Assembly: GCA_963695415.1 (NCBI GenBank) | Contig: CAVOGL010000013.1 | Location: 74,241-138,240, forward strand | DNA: 64,000 nt | Direction: 5' to 3' | Source: CAVXWV01 sp963695415 | GTDB taxonomy: Bacteria; Chloroflexota; Anaerolineae; Anaerolineales; UBA4823 | Shown: piece by piece, positions 1 through 9,046 of the stretch | How positions within the stretch are numbered: the first letter of the stretch is position 1 | Layout: the number at the start of each line of letters is the position of its first letter | Translations under genes and position numbers: made by a program | The notes under the pieces: generated by a model | Seen by the model: the letters and a program-made list of their open reading frames with translations, nothing else | The model's database searches: none | What the model was told of the DNA's origin: nothing

Positions 1-1
1 T

Positions 2-1239
2 TCTTTCAATGGAGGTCCCTGGCTCATCTTCGGTCTGGCTTCACCTCGGTTTATTGGGTCCGAAACGGGTGGACCTGGATGAATTAGGAAACATAAAACC
101 ACCGCCGTTTCGGTTGGTACCCAATGAATACAGCTTGTTGGATGAGACGGATCTCGTGTTTATTGACCCGGTCAGCACAGGTTTCAGCCGTGCTGCCGAG
201 GGGGAGGAACCAGGTCAATTTCACGGATTCAAAAAGGATATCGAGTCCGTGGGTGATTTTATCCGTTTATACATCACCAGATATCAGCGTTGGACATCCC
301 CGAAATTCTTGATCGGAGAAAGTTATGGCACAACTCGTGCAGCTGGTTTATCAGGCTACCTGCAAGAACGTCATGGGCTGTATTTGAACGGGATCATGCT
401 GATTTCTTCAGTATTAGATTTCACCACGCTGATTTTCAGACCTAACAATGATTTACCCTATATACTATTTTTACCGACATACGCTGCGACGGGATGGTTC
501 CACAAACGACTGCCCGATATTTACCAGCAAGACCTTTATAAAACCCTGGAAGAAGTTAAATCGTTTGCTGCGGGTGAATACACCCTAGCCCTGATGAAAG
601 GTGAAGCGATGGGGGAAGAAGAAAAGAATCATATCGCCCGAAAACTGGCAGCTTACACTGGACTGAGTGAAGATTATATTCACCGTACTAATTTAAGGAT
701 TGAAATCCATCGTTTTATCAAAGAGCTTCTGCGCGACAAACGCCGAACCGTAGGAAGGCTGGACAGCCGTTTCCAGGGTGTAGACCGCGATGCTGCCGGT
801 GAATATTCTGAATTTGACCCAAGTATGGCGAACATCACCGGACCTTATACAGCCACGCTGTATGATTATGTCAGTGATGAGTTAGGATTTAAGAGCGACC
901 TTCCTTATGAGATTTTATCGGGAAGGGTGCATCCATGGAGTTATGCGGAATTCGAAAACCAGTTTGTGAATGTCGCGGAGACATTACGATCGGCCATGAG
1001 TTCAGAATCCTTTTATGAAGGTTTTCGTCGCCAACGGTTATTATGACCTGGCAACCCCGTTTTTCGCCACCGAATATACTTTCAACCACCTCGGTCTGGA
1101 TCCGGCAGACCGTGATAATATCAAGATGAGCTATTACGAAGCCGGGCACATGATGTACATCCATATCCCATCACTGGCGAAGTTGAAGGCAGACCTTGCA
1201 GAATTTCTAAAATCATGCCTGAACCATTCAGGCAGCTAA
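2..1239 (+). CDS. Serine carboxypeptidase, peptidase family S10 (5' end outside window, two frameshifts)
   Basis: This is a S10-type carboxypeptidase, an alpha/beta hydrolase that removes C-terminal residues from peptides. All the family landmarks are visible but in three frames. The oxyanion-hole motif NGGPGSSS spans the first frame change at about base 20, where one extra T follows GGTCCC. The nucleophile motif IGESYGT lies near base 320. The acid motif NGYYDLATP (about 1035) and the histidine motif YEAGHMMY (about 1140) are reached only after a second one-base insertion near 1012. Both breaks are +1 events in a well-conserved protein, so I infer base-call errors rather than decay. The N-terminus, including any signal peptide, lies before the window. 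It faces the aminotransferase gene that ends at 1258. Confidence 0.8.
1217..1233 (-). terminator. Small hairpin, possible weak terminator of the aminotransferase gene
   Basis: Perfect 7-bp arms (GCCTGAA / TTCAGGC) with a 3-nt loop lie just past the stop of the - strand gene and inside the last codons of the convergent S10 gene. Read on the - strand it is followed by ATGATTTT, only a weak U tract. Confidence 0.3.
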
Positions 1240-1257
1240 AAATATACTATTCAGTGA

Positions 1258-2661
1258 TCAGATTCCGACGCTGGTGAAGTCCGGTTGCCAATCTATTGGG
1301 TGGAACTCACCGGTGGATCGGTCCTGGACATAATCTCCTTGATAATTGCCAGCCGCGATGGCTTGCAGCCCGTCCACCAGCGAGTTTATATCTTCTTCGC
1401 TATTATATAAGCCGAACGACATACGGATTAACCCAGGCATATCCTGGCGATTACCGTTTAGCATATCATCGCGCACTCTGCCGGCCTCAACCTGGTCAAT
1501 TTTCAACAGGTGCAGGATGTAGGGGTGAGCGCAGAAACACCCATTCCGCACTCCAATACCGTATTCATAGCCCAGGATTGCTGCGACTTTAAAGTGAGAT
1601 ATTGCTCCCAAATTGAAGGGGATTACCCCTACACGGTTAGCTGCATTATGTGGGTTTGAGTCCCCAAAAATTTCCAACCCATCAAGTTCGTTCAACCGGG
1701 TCAGGGCATAAGCGGTCAATTCAGCTTCATGAAGGGCAACTTTTTCCATCCCTATTTCGTCGAGTTGCCGGATGGCTGCAGCAAGGGCAACGGCGCCGAC
1801 TGTGTTTGGGCTGCCGGCTTCCTCGCGGTCCGGAGGTTCTGCCCAAACCACATCATCAAGAGTGACAATTTCGACCGTACCGCCTCCTCTTTGATCCGGA
1901 TCGCCAGTTTCGAATGTGTCGCGCCGCCCAACCAGAGCTCCTGTGCCGAAAGGGGCATACATTTTATGTGCGGAGATCGCCACATAATCCAGGTGTTCCG
2001 GGTCTTCCAGAGGTAGCATATTAATTTTTCTGTGGGGCGCCAATTGTGCGCAGTCTGCCAGGATTTGAGCGCCGGCAGAGTGCGCCTTTGCGGCGAGGCG
2101 GTGGATGGGGCTGATAAATCCAGTGACATTACTCGCCCCGGTAATGGAAACCAGGGCAACTCTCCCGGCAAACTGTTCCAATTTGTGGTCAAAGTCATCT
2201 TCATCTATCTGCCCTTCCTGACTGAGGCGGATGTGGACGGTTTTCGCTACTGCTCTCCAGGGCAAGTCATTGGAATGATGCTCCAGACCACTCGTCAAGA
2301 CGATGTCCCTGCCCGGGGTGAAGGGAAAACGCTTCGAAAGTTTATTGATAGCTTCGGTGGTGTTTTTACTGAATATGCAAGTGTGAGTTCGGTCATCCGC
2401 ACCCAGGAAGTCGAGAACTACTTTGCGGGATTGTTCGTAAAGATGGGTTGACAGCTGGCTTTTATAACCGGTGCCTCGGTGAACGCTGCTGTAGAAGGGG
2501 ATAAACTGGTTGATCGCATCCATGACTGAACATAAGGCGGGTGTTGAGGCTGCGTTGTCCAGGCTGATGTACTTGCGGTTTTTGCCAGAAAGCGTTGGGA
2601 CAATTACGTCGGTTCCAATAAAGAGTTGTTGGTAATGGTGAGAAGTTTTTGGTCGATTCAT
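1258..2661 (-). CDS. Class V aminotransferase / cysteine desulfurase-like protein
   Basis: A 467-residue fold-type I PLP enzyme of the SufS/Csd group. Visible features are the substrate-entry motif LDNAAST (about 34-40), GLEHHSN (125-131, His stacking on PLP), the aspartate of LADCAQ (D203), the PLP lysine in SAHKMYAPFG (K233) and a C-terminal RNGCFCAHP (C375 and C377), which lies where SufS enzymes carry the persulfide cysteine. Family knowledge predicts removal of sulfur or selenium from cysteine or selenocysteine. The protein is longer than typical SufS (about 405) because of an N-terminal extension and inserts. No Fe-S scaffold genes adjoin it, so a role in Fe-S assembly is not shown. It is divergent from mraZ and shares a 156-bp intergenic region with it. 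Confidence 0.8.
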   Translation of the reverse strand: MNRPKTSHHYQQLFIGTDVIVPTLSGKNRKYISLDNAASTPALCSVMDAINQFIPFYSSVHRGTGYKSQLSTHLYEQSRKVVLDFLGADDRTHTCIFSKNTTEAINKLSKRFPFTPGRDIVLTSGLEHHSNDLPWRAVAKTVHIRLSQEGQIDEDDFDHKLEQFAGRVALVSITGASNVTGFISPIHRLAAKAHSAGAQILADCAQLAPHRKINMLPLEDPEHLDYVAISAHKMYAPFGTGALVGRRDTFETGDPDQRGGGTVEIVTLDDVVWAEPPDREEAGSPNTVGAVALAAAIRQLDEIGMEKVALHEAELTAYALTRLNELDGLEIFGDSNPHNAANRVGVIPFNLGAISHFKVAAILGYEYGIGVRNGCFCAHPYILHLLKIDQVEAGRVRDDMLNGNRQDMPGLIRMSFGLYNSEEDINSLVDGLQAIAAGNYQGDYVQDRSTGEFHPIDWQPDFTSVGI

Positions 2662-2703
2662 TGAAATTCCTACAAATTTTGTCTTAAAAATTTCATTTTC
2701 CTC

Positions 2704-2732
2704 TTGATTTCAAAAAACTATTGGGGTAAAAT
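2704..2732 (+). promoter_or_regulatory. Sigma-70-type promoter of the dcw cluster
   Basis: TTGATT (2704-2709) and TAAAAT (2727-2732) are separated by exactly 17 bp and lie directly upstream of the MraZ boxes and mraZ. Confidence 0.7.
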
Positions 2733-2767
2733 GTGGGAGAAAGTGTAGAAAAGTGGGACGAAGTGGA
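2733..2767 (+). promoter_or_regulatory. MraZ operator: four GTGGG-like boxes with 10-bp period
   Basis: GTGGG (2733), GTGTA (2743), GTGGG (2753) and GTGGA (2763) recur at exactly 10-bp steps. MraZ in Escherichia coli and Mycoplasma binds several GTGGG-type boxes spaced about one helical turn apart and controls its own operon. The array starts at the base after the -10 hexamer, so a bound MraZ ring would cover the transcription start. Confidence 0.8.
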
Positions 2768-2817
2768 GCGCCGGTCATATTCCCGGCGTTCCGGTGTTAA
2801 AAGGCAGGATAGAACAT

Positions 2818-3258
2818 ATGTTCACTGGTCGTTTTTACCATAATCTGGATGATAAGGGTCGCCTGACAATCCCATCACGGTACCGTGAAGATCTTGATGA
2901 AGAAGGCGCTTATATCACCATGGGTTTCGAGCGAAGCCTAATGGTACTCCCAAAAGCGAACTTTGAAAAGATATCTGCCAAAGTCCGCCAACTCAGCCTC
3001 ACGGACCCAAATGCCCGGCTGCTCAGGCGGATCATTTTCTCTGGAGCAGACCGCCTGACGTTGGATAAATCTGGTCGCATTTTGATCTCCAACGATCTGC
3101 GCAAATTCGCCGGACTTGATGTCGAAGCTGTCATTGTTGGGGTAGGTGATTACTTCGAAATTTGGTCAGCCGAAAACTGGGCAGCCCAGGACGAGCAGGT
3201 ACAGGATGCCCAGGAGAACGCTCAAAGATTTATTGCATTAGAACTAACTTCATTTTAG
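2818..3258 (+). CDS. mraZ: Transcriptional regulator MraZ
   Basis: A 146-residue AbrB-fold DNA-binding protein with two tandem SpoVT/AbrB-like halves. The first carries DDKGRLTIPSRYR near residues 9-21. The second carries LDKSGRILISNDLR near 90-103. This matches the usual MraZ length and the conserved D-x-x-G-R loops that contact GTGGG boxes. The reading frame is open upstream to a GTG at 2794, but the family begins MF-x-G-x-F and the AAGGCAGGA just upstream fits the ATG at 2818. It is the first gene of the dcw cluster and probably autoregulates through the boxes at 2733-2767. rsmH follows after 28 bp. Confidence 0.95.
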   Translation: MFTGRFYHNLDDKGRLTIPSRYREDLDEEGAYITMGFERSLMVLPKANFEKISAKVRQLSLTDPNARLLRRIIFSGADRLTLDKSGRILISNDLRKFAGLDVEAVIVGVGDYFEIWSAENWAAQDEQVQDAQENAQRFIALELTSF

Positions 3259-3286
3259 GGTCGCTTCCCAGGAGCAATGGCTGTTT

Positions 3287-4243
3287 ATGCAAACGCCTGA
3301 GATGGGAGGGAAACTCCCTCACGACCCAGTACTTTACCAAGAGGTTTTAACAGCGCTCAAGCCTTCCAGTGGTGGACGTTATTTGGATGGCACGATTGGA
3401 GCAGGAGGTCACGCTTTTGGAATCCTGGAAGCAAGTGATCCTGATGGTAAATTGCTGGGTCTGGATGTAGACCCGCATGCCCTGGAGATTGCGCGAGTGG
3501 CACTGGCACGGTTCAAAGACCGGGTAACCCTGATCCAGGGATCATATACCGAGTTGGATGAATTCATTATTAAATCTGGATGGGAAGAGGTGGATGGAAT
3601 TTTGTTGGATTTTGGCGTATCGTCGATGCAATTAAACACACCTGAGCGAGGGTTTTCATTTTCTCAAAATGCCCCCCTGGATATGCGTTTTGATCCCTTG
3701 AATCCAATCAACGTGTGCAAGCTTGTCAATGAGCTGCCAGAAGATGAACTGGCTGACCTGATCTACGAGTACGGTGAAGAGAAGTTGTCCAGGCGTATCG
3801 CGCGTGAGGTTGTGAAGGCAAGACCGATCGATACTACCGGGGATCTGGCAGACATTGTCAAAATGGCGGTAGGAACCCACTATGGAAAGCAGCGCATCCA
3901 TCCCGCCACACGAACTTTCCAGGCTTTACGCATTGCGGTGAATGATGAATTGGGAGCTGTTACCAGGGTGCTGCCCAAAGCTATCCGGGCTTTAAAACCT
4001 GCAGGAAGACTGGCAGTGATTTCGTTTCATTCCCTTGAAGATCGAATTGTGAAAACTTTTTTCCGGCGTGAGGGCAAAGATTGTATCTGCCCTCCCGAAC
4101 AACTTGTATGTGTATGTAATCATAAAGCAACAATTAAGGAGGTTACCAGGCGCCCAATCCAACCAGATGAGGCTGAAATTGCCAAAAACAACAGGGCTCG
4201 CAGTGCTCGTCTTCGCGTGGCAGAGAGAGTATCTGGCACATGA
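3287..4243 (+). CDS. rsmH: 16S rRNA (cytosine(1402)-N(4))-methyltransferase
   Basis: A 318-residue RsmH (MraW) that uses S-adenosylmethionine to methylate N4 of C1402 in the ribosomal P site. The SAM motif DGTIGAGGHA lies near residues 34-43, LLGLDVDPHAL near 56-66, and GILLDFGVSSMQL near 104-116. The inserted helical domain contains the typical TRTFQALRIAVNDE, and ISFHSLEDRIVK occurs near 247-258. Length is normal (about 310). An in-frame ATG at 3302 is an alternative start. rsmH directly after mraZ is the standard dcw order. Confidence 0.95.
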   Translation: MQTPEMGGKLPHDPVLYQEVLTALKPSSGGRYLDGTIGAGGHAFGILEASDPDGKLLGLDVDPHALEIARVALARFKDRVTLIQGSYTELDEFIIKSGWEEVDGILLDFGVSSMQLNTPERGFSFSQNAPLDMRFDPLNPINVCKLVNELPEDELADLIYEYGEEKLSRRIAREVVKARPIDTTGDLADIVKMAVGTHYGKQRIHPATRTFQALRIAVNDELGAVTRVLPKAIRALKPAGRLAVISFHSLEDRIVKTFFRREGKDCICPPEQLVCVCNHKATIKEVTRRPIQPDEAEIAKNNRARSARLRVAERVSGT

Positions 4244-4285
4244 CTTGCACTTTTATAAGTAGACAATAACAAGGTTTTTATTAGC

Positions 4286-4771
4286 ATGAACAGGACCAGA
4301 AAATTAATCCAGGCTTTTCCACAGGCACCCTGGCGTTCCCAAACCCAGGTGGTCGGTTTATTTTTACTGTTCCTGGTTGCGGTTTCCATTGTGGCGATTT
4401 TTTATCTGAATGTGACCGCTGAGGCAACCGCCGTGGGAAGGGAAATCCAGGTAATGCAGGCTACGATCTCCGCCATCGAGATCGAAAATTCTGCCCTGGA
4501 ATTGGATCTCGGTAACCTTATGTCTGTTGATAAATTACGCGATCGCGCCAGAGACCTGGGGTTTGATCCTATCACGCCTGAGGAGATGGAGTTCATCGTC
4601 GTAGAAGGTTATTTTGAGGATCAGCCGCGTGGGCTGGTGTATGACGAGCAAGTGCCCGATTCAGCTTCACAGCCTGAAGTGCTGCCAGACGAATATTTCG
4701 AGTTGATCTTCTCCTGGTTGTTGAAGAATTATTATGATAATGTTTTTGATCTTCCTGAGGCATTAAGATGA
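4286..4771 (+). CDS. ftsL: FtsL/DivIC-like septum protein
   Basis: A 161-residue single-pass membrane protein. After a basic N-terminus comes one membrane helix (about 23-43), then a heptad-rich stretch (about 45-85) ending in MSVDKLRDRARDLGF, the type of element seen at the end of FtsL/DivIC coiled coils. By family it would bridge FtsQ and FtsI in the divisome. The C-terminal 65 residues are acidic and extend beyond usual FtsL length (about 100-120). Position between rsmH and ftsI is the standard FtsL slot. The stop overlaps the ftsI start (ATGA), indicating translational coupling. Sequence divergence makes the family call mainly positional. Confidence 0.75.
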   Translation: MNRTRKLIQAFPQAPWRSQTQVVGLFLLFLVAVSIVAIFYLNVTAEATAVGREIQVMQATISAIEIENSALELDLGNLMSVDKLRDRARDLGFDPITPEEMEFIVVEGYFEDQPRGLVYDEQVPDSASQPEVLPDEYFELIFSWLLKNYYDNVFDLPEALR

Positions 4772-6573
4772 AAGAAGAACATTCTCTACGATATTATTTC
4801 ACAGGGATACTGTTGTCCCTGCTGCCTCTGGCGATTGTTTTCCGCCTGGTCATTCTGCAAACTCCTTACTACAAGGAAATTTTCGAGAAATCTCTGGAGG
4901 AGGTCAAGGAATACCAGAAAAATGATTTCCCTGTGCGCGGCACTATAGTTGACAGGAACGGAAACCTGCTGGCGGGAAATCAACGCGCATACGAGATTGG
5001 CGTTGCCCTAGATCAGATCCGGGATGTCGAAGAAGTTTCTCGTGTCCTCAGTGATGCATTGGGTGAGCCTGCCAGCTATTACAAGGAAACGATTAATTCA
5101 TTTATCCGCCTGAACGAAGATCCGACCACCTTGCCAATTGACAAGGTATTCTGGTTCACATTCGAGAACTATGCACCTCAATCTGCGGCAGATGTCATCG
5201 AGGCGGCGGAAGAAAGTTTGAACAAGTCCTCCGAACCCCTGGACTGGTATAAGCTGAACGGTCTCTACCATATCAAGCGGCTCAAACGGAGTTATCCAAA
5301 TGCCAATTTAGGCGCCAATATGATTGGGTTCGTGGGTTTTCACCAGGACAGACGTGAACCCGTGGGCTACAACGGGGTTGAAGGTTTTTACAACGATGTT
5401 TTGGGCGGTAAAATCGTCACTCGTGAAATCCCTCGCCATCCAACTAACGTCAAGGATTACAACATCATCCCGGATGGCGCCAGCCTTGTGCTGACCCTCG
5501 ACCTGACCATCCAGGCAATGTTGGAGGAAGAGCTGGAAAGGGCCCTGGATTACAACGGATCGAAATCGGGGACGATTGTCGTGATGGACCCTCGAAATGG
5601 TGAGGTCCTCGGAATGGCAGTCACGCCTACGATCGATCCCAACAATTACAAGAACCTCACCGGGGTTTTTGATGTCGGTGAACCTTATAACCGGGCAGTT
5701 AGTTTACCCTATGAACCCGGCTCGATATTCAAAGTGCTTACAGTCGCCGCTGCACTTGACAGCGGCAGCGTTACGCCTGAGTTTTCATATGTTGATGAAG
5801 GTGTGCTGGAATATGGTGGGGTAACAATTTATAACTGGAACCGTGGTTCCTGGGGACCCCAAGGTTTGCTTGGGTGTCTGCAGCATTCACTAAACGTCTG
5901 CATGGCTACGTTATCGACCAAGTATCTTGGTAACCAGACTTTTTACGCTTACATGCGCTCATTTGGGATTGGAAGACCAACCGGCGTAGATATGGCAGGT
6001 GAGCATCCTGGCATTTTGAAGACCCCTCACGAAGGGCGATGGTTTGAGGGTGATCTTGCCGTAAATTCATTTGGTCAGGGGTTGACCACCACACCGCTGC
6101 AAATGGTTCAGGCGGTTGCTGCCATCGCCAATAATGGCGATATGATGGCGGTTCATATTGTGAAATCCATTGTCCAGCAAGGGTACAAATTCGATATTGA
6201 GCCGCGCGTGGTTAGCAAGCCGATCAAGCCAGAGACAGCCCAATATGTGAGTGAATTGATGGCGCAATCGATCGAATTGGAAGCCTCGGATGCCCTGGTT
6301 GAGGGATATCGAATTGCTGGGAAAACAGGAACCGCTGAAATCCCGGACCTTGAGTTGGGCGGTTACCATCCATATCTGACAAATGCATCATTTGTCGGAT
6401 TTGGTCCCGTAGATGATCCCCAGTTTGTAGTCCTGGTTTGGTTCGAGGAACCGAGGACATCTCCGTGGGGTTCCGAAGTGGCGGCACCGGTATTCGCTGA
6501 TATTGTTGAACGCCTTGTTGTCCTGATGGATATTCCTCCGGACGATGTGCGCAGAGGGATGGCAAATCGATGA
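4768..6573 (+). CDS. ftsI: Septal peptidoglycan transpeptidase (class B penicillin-binding protein, FtsI type)
   Basis: A 601-residue class B PBP that crosslinks septal peptidoglycan. It has one N-terminal membrane helix (about 10-30) and a dimerisation domain starting with VRGTIVDRNGNLLA (57-70). The transpeptidase domain has the active-site serine in EPGSIFK (S319, K322), the SLN triad (374-376) and KTGTAEI (K519-G521). There is no PASTA domain after the catalytic domain, unlike many Gram-positive homologs. It overlaps ftsL by 4 bp and is followed by murF after 21 bp. Length and motifs are normal. Confidence 0.93.
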   Translation: MKEEHSLRYYFTGILLSLLPLAIVFRLVILQTPYYKEIFEKSLEEVKEYQKNDFPVRGTIVDRNGNLLAGNQRAYEIGVALDQIRDVEEVSRVLSDALGEPASYYKETINSFIRLNEDPTTLPIDKVFWFTFENYAPQSAADVIEAAEESLNKSSEPLDWYKLNGLYHIKRLKRSYPNANLGANMIGFVGFHQDRREPVGYNGVEGFYNDVLGGKIVTREIPRHPTNVKDYNIIPDGASLVLTLDLTIQAMLEEELERALDYNGSKSGTIVVMDPRNGEVLGMAVTPTIDPNNYKNLTGVFDVGEPYNRAVSLPYEPGSIFKVLTVAAALDSGSVTPEFSYVDEGVLEYGGVTIYNWNRGSWGPQGLLGCLQHSLNVCMATLSTKYLGNQTFYAYMRSFGIGRPTGVDMAGEHPGILKTPHEGRWFEGDLAVNSFGQGLTTTPLQMVQAVAAIANNGDMMAVHIVKSIVQQGYKFDIEPRVVSKPIKPETAQYVSELMAQSIELEASDALVEGYRIAGKTGTAEIPDLELGGYHPYLTNASFVGFGPVDDPQFVVLVWFEEPRTSPWGSEVAAPVFADIVERLVVLMDIPPDDVRRGMANR

Positions 6574-6594
6574 GATGGGTTACGGGAGCATAAT

Positions 6595-8048
6595 TTGCCT
6601 GGATTAGCCGAAGTCCTCGAAGCCTTATCTGGTTTCCAAACAGTGACCGCCGCTGGAGACCAAAAAGTGCGCGTGAAACATCTACCAATTTTCACGGGGG
6701 CGGTGGTGGATTCGTGCCTGGCAAGGAAAGGTTATCTGTTCTTTGCTATGCCCGGTGAACACGTCGATGGTCATGAGTTTGTCGCCGATGCCTTCCACCA
6801 TGGCGCCAAAGCCGCCTTCATCCAGAAAGATTGTGACCAGTATCCGGTGTTGGATTTGCGTACAAAATTGACACAGGAATTGATCGATGTGTTTCCTGTC
6901 GAACAGCCATTCTGTATACGAGTCAATAACACACTTGAGGCGCTTCAACAATTAGCCAGGTATTGGCGCAGGAAACTGGACCTTCGCGTGGTGGGGATCA
7001 CTGGTTCGGTTGGTAAATCGACCTCAAAAGAAGTGATTGCTGACGTCCTTTCCAAGAAATACCGCACTCACCGCAGCCCCGGGAATATGAACAACGAGAT
7101 CGGGTTACCGTTGGCTCTGCTTCAGATGACAAACCAACACCAACGCGCTGTGCTGGAAATGGGATTTTATGTGCCGGGGGAGATCTCGCTGCTTTGCGAC
7201 ATAGCTTTGCCTCAGGTAGGTGTAATTACCAACGTAGGCACGATCCATGCGGAGAGAGCGGGTTCCAGGGACGAGATTGCCAAAGGGAAAGCTGAACTGG
7301 TAGAGGCATTACCCGCAGCACCGCAAGGTGTCGCCATACTCAATTTTGATGACCCTTACGTTAGAGAGATGGCGGATAAGACTAAGGCAAAGGTTTTTTA
7401 TTATGGTCTCGATCCGCTGGCAGATTTATGGGCGGATGATGTGGTTGGTATGGGCTTGGATGGTATCCGCTTCCGCCTGCATTACGGCAACGAAACACTG
7501 CACATGCGCGCACCAATGATCGGACGTCATTCTGTCCATACCGTCTTAAGGGCGGCAGCAGTCGGACTCGTCGAAGGATTGAGCTGGCAGGAAATTGTTG
7601 AAGGATTACGTTCGCCAACAAGCCAGATCCGACTGGTCATAGTGCGCTCCAGACAAGGGTCTTTAATCATCGACGACACATATAATGCCAGTCCGGAATC
7701 ATGCCTTGCAGCGTTGAACTTGTTGAAAGAAATCGATGGCAAAAGGATCGCTGTCATGGGAGACATGCTGGAACTGGGTCCTTACGAACGACGCGGACAC
7801 GCATTGGTGGGGCTGCGAGCTGCGGAGGTGGTCGATTCCCTGGTAACTGTGGGTGAGAAGGTATGCAAATTGCCATGGCTGCAAAGATGGGTGGGCTCTC
7901 TCCAGAGAAGGTCTCTTCCTTCCAGAATTCTGAGCAGGCGGTAGATTTCCTTTCGACCCACCTGACTGCAGAAGATGTTGTCCTGGTGAAAGGCTCTCAT
8001 GCTATGCAGATGGACCGCATTGTATCCGCTCTGGAGGAGAGAACATGA
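6595..8048 (+). CDS. murF: UDP-N-acetylmuramoyl-tripeptide--D-alanyl-D-alanine ligase (one frameshift)
   Basis: MurF adds D-Ala-D-Ala to the UDP-MurNAc tripeptide. Seen are the N-terminal substrate domain (VVDSCLARKGYLFFA, about 36-50), the ATP loop GITGSVGKSTSKE (about 136-148), NNEIGLPLALL and the C-terminal domain motif IDDTYNASPES. The reading frame breaks near 7860. Joining it to the frame that starts at 7863 restores the C-terminal end, about 484 residues in all, so one base is missing around GAGAAGGTATG. The start is TTG at 6595 with GGGAG upstream. The last codons overlap mraY by 4 bp (ATGA). I treat the break as a sequence error because the gene is essential. Confidence 0.88.
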
Positions 8049-9037
8049 ACCAGGTGGCGATCACGCTTGCATTGGCAGGCTTTGGTTTCATGCTCACGGT
8101 GATTTGGGGACAGCCTCTGTTACGCGTGCTGCGGTATTTCCGCATTGGAAAATTGATCCGTATGGATGGACCCCAAAGGCACCTTCCAAAAATAGGCACA
8201 CCTACGATGGGTGGTATCCTGTTCATCGTCCCGGTCTTACTCATCATCGTGATGTTGAATGCCAGTTCACTGTTGGGGACACGCGTCATAGGTCGCTCGA
8301 TCTTGCTTCCCATCGGAGTGATGCTGGGTTATGCAATCCTGGGCGCAATCGATGACTGGCAGGGTTTGAGCGGGAAGACGAAGGGTGAAGGGATGAGGGC
8401 ACGTACAAAATTTTCCCTGCAGGTCCTCCTGGCTTCCGTTGCCGCTTTCGTTTTGTACTACATCCTGGATGTGCCTCGCCTGTACCTGCCTGGTTTCACT
8501 GGCGAATTTGACCTCGGGTTGTTTTATATCCCGATCGCAATTTTTGTGATTGTGGCGACAAGCAACGCAGTGAATTTTACGGATGGTCTGGATGGGATGG
8601 CGGGTTTGATCGCCGCGACCGCTTTCGTAACCTATGGCGGAATCGCTATGTACCAGGGACAGTTTTACATTGGTCGTTTCTGTTTTGTGCTGGTCGGGGC
8701 TGTGTTTGGCTTCCTCTGGTTCAACGTTCATCCAGCCCAATTATTTATGGGAGATACCGGCTCTCTGCCATTAGGCGCAACCCTGGGCGTCATCGCTTTA
8801 ATGACCGGTCAGTGGGTTCTCTTGCCCGTCATCGCCATCATCCCGGTCAGCATCGGCATGAGTGTTGTGCTCCAGGTGGTGTATTTCAAATTGACCAAGG
8901 GAAAACGGTTGTTCAAGATGGCACCTCTCCACCATCATTTTGAATTGTCAGGGTGGAGTGAGACCCAGATTGTGCAAAGATTTTGGCTTATCAGCCTGCT
9001 GTTTGCCATGGTTGGTGCGGCATTAGCAGCTGTGTAA
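8045..9037 (+). CDS. mraY: Phospho-N-acetylmuramoyl-pentapeptide-transferase
   Basis: A 330-residue polytopic membrane enzyme that transfers phospho-MurNAc-pentapeptide to undecaprenyl phosphate, giving lipid I. Conserved family motifs are PTMGGILF (about 57-64), DDWQ (about 104-107), NAVNFTDGLDGMAGL (about 174-188), FMGDTGSLPLG (about 233-243) and the C-terminal HHHFELSGWSETQIVQRFW. Around ten hydrophobic segments are present. Length is slightly short but usual for this family. It overlaps murF by 4 bp and precedes murD by 9 bp. Confidence 0.95.
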   Translation: MNQVAITLALAGFGFMLTVIWGQPLLRVLRYFRIGKLIRMDGPQRHLPKIGTPTMGGILFIVPVLLIIVMLNASSLLGTRVIGRSILLPIGVMLGYAILGAIDDWQGLSGKTKGEGMRARTKFSLQVLLASVAAFVLYYILDVPRLYLPGFTGEFDLGLFYIPIAIFVIVATSNAVNFTDGLDGMAGLIAATAFVTYGGIAMYQGQFYIGRFCFVLVGAVFGFLWFNVHPAQLFMGDTGSLPLGATLGVIALMTGQWVLLPVIAIIPVSIGMSVVLQVVYFKLTKGKRLFKMAPLHHHFELSGWSETQIVQRFWLISLLFAMVGAALAAV

Positions 9038-9046
9038 AGAAGGTAA

